A stretch of DNA of 41,355 nucleotides from Candidatus Gastranaerophilales bacterium (lineage in GTDB: Bacteria; Cyanobacteriota; Vampirovibrionia; Gastranaerophilales; Gastranaerophilaceae), in the NCBI GenBank assembly GCA_944325565.1, contig CALVAT010000009.1, forward strand, positions 1 through 41,355. Direction: 5' to 3'. A program made the translations under genes and the position numbers. A model generated the notes under the pieces. It did not search any database. It worked only from the letters and a program-made list of their open reading frames with translations, and was not told where the DNA came from. The number at the start of each line of letters is the position of its first letter. The first letter of the stretch is position 1. Of the stretch, positions 35,550-41,355 are shown in pieces.

Positions 35550-36152
35550 ATGAAGTTGTGTTTGTTTCAAGGAACGTTTAACCCCATACACAATGCACAT
35601 CTCAAAGTTTGTGAATACGCAAAAAAACAGTTTGATTTTGACAAAATTCTCGTTATACCTGCGGCCAATCCCCCGCATAAATCTGTGGACAGAGATTTAG
35701 CTTATCACAGGCTGAAAATGGCTGAAATAGCTGTAAAAGATAAAGAATATTTAGAAGTTTCTGATATTGAATATTTGAGAAGCGGCCTGTCTTATACCTA
35801 TCTCACTGTCAGGGAATTGTATAATCAGTATAATATAGACGGTAAAATCAGTTTTATAATAGGAACTGACGCTTTTAAAAATATAGAAAGCTGGTATGAG
35901 TCTGATAAACTCAAAGAGCTTGTTGATTTTATTCTGTTTGTTAGAGAGGATGAAAAACAGCTTAAGCAGGATAAAATTTGTTTGCAAAAATTAAAGGATA
36001 AAGGGTATAATTACACAATGATGAAAATGCCTTTTTTAGATATTTCATCGACGCAAATAAGAGAGAATATTACGAACAGTATTCCTATAAAAACACTGGT
36101 TCCGAAAGAAGTGGAAAAATACATTGATAAATATGGCTTATACAAATATTAG
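35550..36152 (+). CDS. nadD: Nicotinate-nucleotide adenylyltransferase
   Basis: About 200 residues. Nucleotidyltransferase signature GTFNPIHNAHL (residues 8-18) close to the N terminus, PPHKS in the NaMN loop and the C-terminal ISSTQIRENI motif. It adenylates nicotinate mononucleotide to deamido-NAD in NAD synthesis. The ATG at 35550 puts the signature in the usual place; a TTG at 35544 is closer to the strong AAGGAG and adds two residues. Its 3' end overlaps yqeK, as in many bacteria. Confidence 0.93.
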   Translation: MKLCLFQGTFNPIHNAHLKVCEYAKKQFDFDKILVIPAANPPHKSVDRDLAYHRLKMAEIAVKDKEYLEVSDIEYLRSGLSYTYLTVRELYNQYNIDGKISFIIGTDAFKNIESWYESDKLKELVDFILFVREDEKQLKQDKICLQKLKDKGYNYTMMKMPFLDISSTQIRENITNSIPIKTLVPKEVEKYIDKYGLYKY

Positions 36153-36726
36153 TACTCAAGAGATAGAAAACTGGCTTAAAGATAACCTTGTCGAAGAACG
36201 TTATATTCATTCATTAGGCGTTATGGATGCGGCCGTTGAGCTGGCGCAGATGTTTCATCTTGATGTTGAAAAAGCAAGACTTGCCGGTTTGTTACACGAT
36301 GCAGCAAAGTGTTTTCCTAATGAAAAATTGTTAGAGATTATTAAAGAGCATATTCCGGAAGTTCAAGAGTGCGAGCTTTTGAATTACAAAACCCTGCATG
36401 CACCAGTTAGCGCCTATATTGCCAGAACAAAATTTAATGTTACGGATAAAGATATACTTGACGCAATAAGGTGGCATACTCTGGGAAGATGCGCAATGAC
36501 TGACTTTGAAAAGATAATATTTCTCGCTGACAAAATTGAGTCCAGAACAAGGGATTTATCTTTTCGCAACGAGTGTATGGAGCTTCTCAAAGAAGACAGT
36601 GGGCTTGATAAAGCTTTGTTCAAATGTTTTGAAGCAACTATTAAGAGTCTTGTTGACAGAAGGCTGGCTATTTGTCATATAACAATTGACGTTTACAACG
36701 AACTTTTGGAAAAAATATTTGCATAA
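36133..36726 (+). CDS. yqeK: HD-domain Ap4A hydrolase YqeK
   Basis: 197 residues from the ATG at 36133. HD-domain ligands: His26 (RYIHSLGV), His55-Asp56 (LLHDAAK), TLHAPVSAYIA and RWHTLGR, then ADKIESRTRD, all typical of YqeK, which splits diadenosine tetraphosphate symmetrically. It overlaps the end of nadD by 20 bases, a conserved arrangement that implies translational coupling; the usual third gene rsfS is absent. Confidence 0.88.
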   Translation: MAYTNISTQEIENWLKDNLVEERYIHSLGVMDAAVELAQMFHLDVEKARLAGLLHDAAKCFPNEKLLEIIKEHIPEVQECELLNYKTLHAPVSAYIARTKFNVTDKDILDAIRWHTLGRCAMTDFEKIIFLADKIESRTRDLSFRNECMELLKEDSGLDKALFKCFEATIKSLVDRRLAICHITIDVYNELLEKIFA

Positions 36727-36730
36727 AAAA

Positions 36731-36748
36731 AAGACCCTCCTGGGTCTT
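36731..36748. terminator. Short terminator stem after yqeK
   Basis: AAGACCC-TCCT-GGGTCTT, four bases after the yqeK stop. The T-run is poor on the + strand but eight A's precede the stem, so it would be stronger for minus-strand transcription coming from murI. Confidence 0.6.
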
Positions 36749-36828
36749 GTAATTTAAATAAGAAGAGAGAGCTTTCATATATATAAAGTATTTCTATCTT
36801 CAAAAATTGCGCACATCTTAACAAAAGT

Positions 36829-36876
36829 TTATAATAAAAAATTCCTGCAAAATCTCATCTGTATTATTGCAGGAAT
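36829..36876 (-). terminator. Terminator of murI
   Basis: ATTCCTGCAA (36841-36850) and TTGCAGGAAT (36867-36876) form a 10-bp perfect stem, followed on the minus strand by TTTTTTATT. It lies 25 bases after the murI stop. Confidence 0.85.
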
Positions 36877-36900
36877 ATGGTATGTATAATTGGAAATCTT

Positions 36901-37710
36901 TTATATTTCTATAAGCTGTGGCGTTTCGTCAATTTCTAAAAACATTTTTGCATTTTGTCTGAAGTTATCAGGATTTGAGCTTGCGTAATAATGTACGCTG
37001 CCTGATTGTGTTTTGTTTATCAGGTTATTTTGTTTTAAATCATCAATAATGTAACGGGCAAAAATTTGAGCCGGATTTATAAATAGTTCCCGAGGTGCGT
37101 ATTTTGAAATTTTATCCATAAGATACGGATAATGTGTGCAGCCTAAAATGATTTTTTGAGGGTTAAACTCGAGAACATTTTTTAAATAACCGTATATTGC
37201 CTGCTTTTCGTCATAATTTGTAAGATGTTTTTCAACAATCGGAACCCACAGCGGGCAAGCCTGCTCAATTACCTCAATATCTGTGTTATATTTTTTAAAT
37301 TCTTTTGTGTATGTTTTTGTTTTAACTGTTGCTTCTGTTGCCATTACACCGAGTTTTAAAAGCCCTTTATCTGCTGACATATATTGTGCGACACTTTGTA
37401 TAAGTGGATAGATTTTGAATGGATATTTATCTTTCAGTTCTTCATACGCAGTTGCCGAAGTAGTATTGCATGCAAGTACAACAGCTTTAACGTTTTTTTG
37501 CTCAAAAAATTCAAATATTTCTTTAACAATTTCTATTAATTGTTCTTTTGATTTTTCACCGTAGGGCAGATTTTTTGTGTCACCGAAATAGATATAATTT
37601 TCCTTAGGACAAACGGACAATAGCTGTTTTAAGACAGTTAAGCCCCCTACTCCCGAATCCATTACACCGATTGCCCTGGTATCGATTGTGTTATCAAATG
37701 TTTCCATCAC
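36901..37710 (-). CDS. murI: Glutamate racemase
   Basis: About 269 residues. Cofactor-independent racemase with the two catalytic Cys in ACNTTSA (Cys81) and GCTHYP (Cys191, His193 after it), plus the N-terminal DSGVGGLTV (Asp18) and GDTKNLPYG blocks. It makes D-glutamate for peptidoglycan. The start GTG/ATG overlaps the stop of the amidase gene (GTGA), so the pair is translationally coupled, joining precursor synthesis and wall cleavage in one operon. Confidence 0.95.
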   Translation of the reverse strand: MMETFDNTIDTRAIGVMDSGVGGLTVLKQLLSVCPKENYIYFGDTKNLPYGEKSKEQLIEIVKEIFEFFEQKNVKAVVLACNTTSATAYEELKDKYPFKIYPLIQSVAQYMSADKGLLKLGVMATEATVKTKTYTKEFKKYNTDIEVIEQACPLWVPIVEKHLTNYDEKQAIYGYLKNVLEFNPQKIILGCTHYPYLMDKISKYAPRELFINPAQIFARYIIDDLKQNNLINKTQSGSVHYYASSNPDNFRQNAKMFLEIDETPQLIEI

Positions 37711-39578
37711 TCTTTGCCCAGATATTTTTGTATTCCTTTTGCTATGGCTTCTGCTGTTTTTTGTTTTCTTTCCGAGGTCATCAGCTCTTTACGTTCCTCG
37801 GGGTTTGATATAAAGCCTGTTTCCACCAGTATAGACGGACAGGTAGTATTTTTTATAACATAAAATCTAGACTTAAACAATCCTCTGTCTTTCGATTTTA
37901 TTGCGTTCGCAAACTCTTTATGTACAATCTGTGCAAAATCATAAGATTGATCGGTAAAGTAGTGTGTTTCTAGTCCCACGCCCTCAGGTGTTACGCTGGA
38001 GTTTACGTGAATGCTGACAAAAAGATCGCCGTGATTTTCTTCCGTATATTTTACTCTGTCCTGCAAAGATACAGTTTCATCTTTATCTCTTATCATTAAG
38101 ACATTATATCCTTTTTTATCAAGAATTTTCGCCAGACGTTTGGATATATCAAGAGTAATATCTTTTTCGTATATGCCTTCTCTTGTTGCGCCTACGTCAC
38201 TGCCGCCGTGTCCGGGGTCAATAACGATTGTTTTGACATTAGGATTGCGTTTTATGAACATAGGCCCTGATTTATTAATTTCGCTGTCCTTGGGTGTTGT
38301 GAGCTGCAGACTTAGCTGTTTGTTATCAAAGCTCTGTTTAAAGTTGACCTGTGTTGTACTTTTAATTGGGATAATCAGCTTAATTCCATATGATGGCAGT
38401 GCTTCTGTTCTCAATTTTGCAAATACTTCTGAATTAAGGTTCTTTTTAAAAGCTTCATGATTAAAGCCCGAGCAGTTATAAAGATTGATTTCCAGTACAT
38501 TATTTAATTTTTTTATAGAGTGAATAATAGGTTCCGTAAATGTAAATTGAAGTGTATCTGTTGTGTCATTGTTCTTTTTGGCGCTGTAAGTGTAAATAGC
38601 AGAGGTTTTGTCATACAAAGTCAGACCGAGTATTCTTGCATCATGTGCAAGAAAGATGCTCTGGGAGTCATAAGAATATATAGGTCTGAATTTGTCCGGC
38701 TCTGTTGTTGTGACAACTATTCTTGCTTTTGTTGGTTCAAATTGTCCTATTTTGATAGTTTCTTTTTCTGATAATACAAACTCTTTGTTTCTTATATCCT
38801 GTGCAACATAAGTGTTGGGCAAGTCAAAAACAAGTCTGTCCGGTTCTTTAACAACAAAAGGCTTTTCTATGCCGATTGAGCCTATTCCTCTGATTAATGC
38901 GTTACCTCGTTTTATATCTATTTTATTAACATAAAAAACTGATTTTAATTTTGATACAGGTGGGCTATTTATTACAATTTTTGCTGCATCCGGTTTTATA
39001 AGTTCACCTTTTGAGTTGAATGCTTTTTGAACGGCTACAACTTCTGTCGCAGGTTGTGTTTTTGTGTCGGTTGCCTGTTGAATTTGTTTTTCATCTTCTG
39101 TAAAAGTAGTATATTCATAATAGTTTTCAGCTGCTTTTTCGTCGTTGTATACACTTCTTAAATCGCTTTGTGGAAAAAGGTTCTTGTTATATGAGATAAC
39201 AAGGTTGTTGTCCACCCTGTGTATTCGCACCTTATCTGCTTTGAAATCTTTGTTGTATGTTATTACAATTCTTACAACATTGGGGTTCGTTGTAAACTGT
39301 GATACTTTGACCTGCTGTATGTCGCTGTTTTTAAAAGTCCAGCTTGAATTCGGGCGTGTAAGCACAGAGTTTTCTATGTCGAATAAAATTCTGTCAGGCT
39401 CTGTAAGCTTCATTGATTTTACATTGATATATTGTACTTTTGATGTTGAAGCAAGAAATATGACGTTATCGGAGTTGTCAAAATTTACCGAATTGATTTT
39501 GTAAACCTCTGATGCTCCTGCCCAATTAAATAAGTTGATTATGAATATAAAAATTATTAATATAAATTTTTTCAGCAT
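37707..39578 (-). CDS. AMIN-domain N-acetylmuramoyl-L-alanine amidase (AmiC-like)
   Basis: 623 residues. A signal peptide (about 22 residues) is followed by two AMIN-like beta domains (about 28-130 and 213-312), a linker beta region, and an Amidase_3 domain from 448. Zinc ligands and catalytic acid are all visible: His457 in DPGHGG, Glu471 in YEKDITL, His524 in SIHVN and Glu586 in LVETGF. It cleaves the stem peptide from glycan strands in the periplasm, as AmiC does at septa. The AMIN domains target it to peptidoglycan. Long for AmiC (about 420), explained by the second AMIN. Cognate EnvC/NlpD is not in the window. The first gene of the operon with murI. Confidence 0.92.
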   Translation of the reverse strand: MLKKFILIIFIFIINLFNWAGASEVYKINSVNFDNSDNVIFLASTSKVQYINVKSMKLTEPDRILFDIENSVLTRPNSSWTFKNSDIQQVKVSQFTTNPNVVRIVITYNKDFKADKVRIHRVDNNLVISYNKNLFPQSDLRSVYNDEKAAENYYEYTTFTEDEKQIQQATDTKTQPATEVVAVQKAFNSKGELIKPDAAKIVINSPPVSKLKSVFYVNKIDIKRGNALIRGIGSIGIEKPFVVKEPDRLVFDLPNTYVAQDIRNKEFVLSEKETIKIGQFEPTKARIVVTTTEPDKFRPIYSYDSQSIFLAHDARILGLTLYDKTSAIYTYSAKKNNDTTDTLQFTFTEPIIHSIKKLNNVLEINLYNCSGFNHEAFKKNLNSEVFAKLRTEALPSYGIKLIIPIKSTTQVNFKQSFDNKQLSLQLTTPKDSEINKSGPMFIKRNPNVKTIVIDPGHGGSDVGATREGIYEKDITLDISKRLAKILDKKGYNVLMIRDKDETVSLQDRVKYTEENHGDLFVSIHVNSSVTPEGVGLETHYFTDQSYDFAQIVHKEFANAIKSKDRGLFKSRFYVIKNTTCPSILVETGFISNPEERKELMTSERKQKTAEAIAKGIQKYLGKE

Positions 39579-39631
39579 ACTTATATTTTACAATAAATCA
39601 TAATTATGACTAATCTTTAACATTAGTTAAT

Positions 39632-41355
39632 TCATTTTGCTATTGTCTGTTTTTTCAATTTAAAATTGCACGAATCATCTAACATATCAACTTTTTCATC
39701 AAAGTCATTATCTACTCCGTCATAGCATGAATTTATTGAATTAAAGGATTCTGCTCCCGGATTTTTATACAGCCATTTGTCAGGGATTTGTTGCCAGAAA
39801 TGTAAAAATTCTTTTTTAAACGCTTGAGCAAGTTTTTGATTTTCTATTATCAAAACATTTTCATCGTTATATCTTTCGCCGCTTTTTGTAAAGTTCATAG
39901 ATCCGATAATCGAATATTTATCGTCAATTATGATTGATTTCATATGCATTTTGCCTGCTCTGTTTTCTGCTTTTACAGGAATTTTATTTTCTCTTAAAAA
40001 TTTAACAGAAGAATATTTTTGCCCCGCTGAGGTTGCGTCTACAATAATTTTAACGTCAACACCCCTGTTTTTTGCTCTTATCAATGCGCCGTTAAAATCC
40101 TTGTGGGTAACAACAAAAACTGGAACATAGATATATGTCTTTGCCGAATCGAGCAAATGTATTATGCGGTTGGTTATGATTTTATCCTGCGGAGAAAAAT
40201 AAACTGCAATCTTTGAATCACCTAAAAGATTGATATTGTCGGATGTTTTTTCTTTATAAATATGAAATTTTCCTTTGTACATCTGTTCGAATTCTGTTTT
40301 ATAAATTTCAGCTATTTTAGCTGATGTTATTAATACAGCTGAGTTTGCGTTAAAACCGGATAAATCGGTATGCGAAATATTGGCAGAGCCCGTCCAGACT
40401 TTATTGTTGTCAAAGATAAAAAATTTGTTGTGCATAATTGCATCTTTTACGTTCTCTTTCTGCTTTATTTCGTCACTGTAATCTATATCCCGCCTGTTAT
40501 TTTGCAGTTGTTTTGCAAGGGCAAGGCTTTCTTTATATATGGTTGTGCCGTTTTTATCCGTATCATAAACCCAGCGTATTTTTACACCCCTTTTTTGTGC
40601 TTGCAGCAGTGCATTGTTTATTTCCGGCTGGCCGTCAATGCCGTATATAGCAAAATCAATCGTTGTTTTGGCCTTGTTTATTTCATTAATTAGTGATTTG
40701 CAGACTGTTGTGAAGCATTTATTGGATGGGTAGTAGTATTTTGTAAAATCGGTTGTATAAAATTCTATAAAGTTATCTTTGTATGTAGGAGAATATTTTT
40801 CATAATTATATCTCGGATATTTTTGTCGCTTGGTCGTTTTATTTTCGGTGCCGGTCTCTTTTTTCGCAGCATTAATGTGACAGTTTTTGCAGGGTTTTGC
40901 ATGTTTGTGCAGTTGTGAAGAGGGAATAACTTCAATATTCGGGGATAATAATGCAAATTTGCAATCAAGCTTGTGATATTTATTTGTTTTTGTATTGTAG
41001 GTTACAAGATTCAGCGTATTTGCATATTCAATATTTTTTCTGACCTTTTCATTATTCTCTTTTGTCAGTACATAGCTGTTCTGTTCAAGCAGTTTGTTGT
41101 ATTCGTTACCGTCAGGTAAAACAACACTAATTTCATTTGAACGTATGATTTTAACCTGCTTGTTTAGCAATTGTTCTTTTGCAAATTTTTGACCTAGATA
41201 GTTAAGCTTTAGCGCATCTATCGTCGTAATTTCAGAAGGTTCAATGTCAAATTGTATTAATTTTACAAGCTCATCTGTGTCCGCAACATCGTTGTCATTG
41301 AAGTCTACGTAAAATTCCGCTGCGTTTATAACTTTTAAAACCCTGTGGGTATCAG
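39632..41355 (-). CDS. Phospholipase D-type nuclease with SNase-like N terminus (5' end beyond window)
   Basis: The reading frame stays open past the TTG at 41170 to the window edge, adding at least 61 codons, so the gene is cut at its 5' end and that TTG is not its start. The added part and the next 35 residues resemble a staphylococcal-nuclease fold: ELVKLIQFDIEPSE, then GQKFAKEQLLNKQVKII. Its catalytic Arg is replaced by Lys in VKL and the second Arg is not seen. A YHKLDC...PCKNC unit follows, the four-ligand type domain found after secreted SNase domains. Two PLD motifs, HNKFFIFD and HMKSIIID, make the phosphodiesterase core. The C terminus holds CYDGVDNDFDEKVDMLDDSC, an Asp-rich loop closed by Cys. 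A secreted nuclease is likely, but the signal peptide is outside. Confidence 0.8.
   Translation of the reverse strand, partial: DTHRVLKVINAAEFYVDFNDNDVADTDELVKLIQFDIEPSEITTIDALKLNYLGQKFAKEQLLNKQVKIIRSNEISVVLPDGNEYNKLLEQNSYVLTKENNEKVRKNIEYANTLNLVTYNTKTNKYHKLDCKFALLSPNIEVIPSSQLHKHAKPCKNCHINAAKKETGTENKTTKRQKYPRYNYEKYSPTYKDNFIEFYTTDFTKYYYPSNKCFTTVCKSLINEINKAKTTIDFAIYGIDGQPEINNALLQAQKRGVKIRWVYDTDKNGTTIYKESLALAKQLQNNRRDIDYSDEIKQKENVKDAIMHNKFFIFDNNKVWTGSANISHTDLSGFNANSAVLITSAKIAEIYKTEFEQMYKGKFHIYKEKTSDNINLLGDSKIAVYFSPQDKIITNRIIHLLDSAKTYIYVPVFVVTHKDFNGALIRAKNRGVDVKIIVDATSAGQKYSSVKFLRENKIPVKAENRAGKMHMKSIIIDDKYSIIGSMNFTKSGERYNDENVLIIENQKLAQAFKKEFLHFWQQIPDKWLYKNPGAESFNSINSCYDGVDNDFDEKVDMLDDSCNFKLKKQTIAK

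Noticed and set aside
38140-38460. 106-codon + strand frame
   Set aside because: Antisense to the catalytic amidase domain; shadow frame.
41170-41170. TTG at 41170 as start of the PLD-type gene
   Set aside because: The frame remains open upstream to the window edge with sequence that continues the SNase-like domain.

Overview
The window is AT-rich bacterial chromosome with genes on both strands and no phage, IS element or CRISPR array. The best guess for the host is a non-photosynthetic relative of Cyanobacteria, a gut-type Vampirovibrionia/Melainabacteria (Candidatus Gastranaerophilales). The reasons are: an SLH-domain exported protein, AMIN-Amidase_3, the DapL lysine/mDAP route, kinases of the HisKA type paired with NarL regulators, and lineage-type hypothetical proteins carrying a short S/N-F-K-G motif near the N terminus. 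This is inference from gene content; a 16S or gyrB search would settle it.

Layout. 1-60: 3' end of a tRNA and its terminator. 75-6412: an ADP-ribosyltransferase-like protein, an alpha/beta hydrolase, an SLH exported protein, a heptosyltransferase-like enzyme, an acidic/beta-rich unknown and an exported TPR protein. 6483-7505: an FKG-motif membrane protein. 7718-9366: an AlaR/AlaT-like Lrp regulator and aminotransferase pair. 9566-14569: one probable operon with a REC-PAS-HisKA kinase, a NarL regulator, a beta-propeller-like exported protein and two MalF/MalG-type sugar permeases. 14726-16609: a GAF-GGDEF-HD-GYP c-di-GMP enzyme. 16619-18396: rsmH, an ftsL-like gene and a small TPR-TM gene. 18427-22453: two large SFKG-motif proteins. 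22610-25051: gyrB. 25159-29497: a small secreted protein, a GNAT, a second HisKA/NarL two-component pair, and a divergent LTxxQ (Spy/CpxP-like) protein behind a 16-bp perfect palindrome. 29588-34095: dapL, a six-Cys secreted protein, an OPA-family MFS transporter and an ArsB/SLC13-type transporter. 34199-36726: panD, a uridine-kinase-like gene, nadD and yqeK. 36901-41355: murI, an AMIN amidase, and a phospholipase-D-type nuclease gene that runs off the right edge.

Much of the content serves the envelope: mDAP by DapL, D-glutamate by MurI, peptidoglycan splitting by the amidase, division by FtsL/RsmH, surface glycan by GT9 and surface attachment by SLH. PanD and NadD supply CoA and NAD. The least explained material is the SFKG-motif family, in which two unrelated proteins seem to be tandem duplications with the motif heading each half, together with the CpxP-like regulatory locus, the kinase-propeller-permease operon and the nuclease-like fusion at the right edge.

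TTG starts with good Shine-Dalgarno sequences recur (12809, 14726, 28512). Predicted starts were revised where motifs or ribosome-binding sites decide the matter. No gene-free stretch exceeds 300 bases; the longest, 28513-28786, is a divergent regulatory region.
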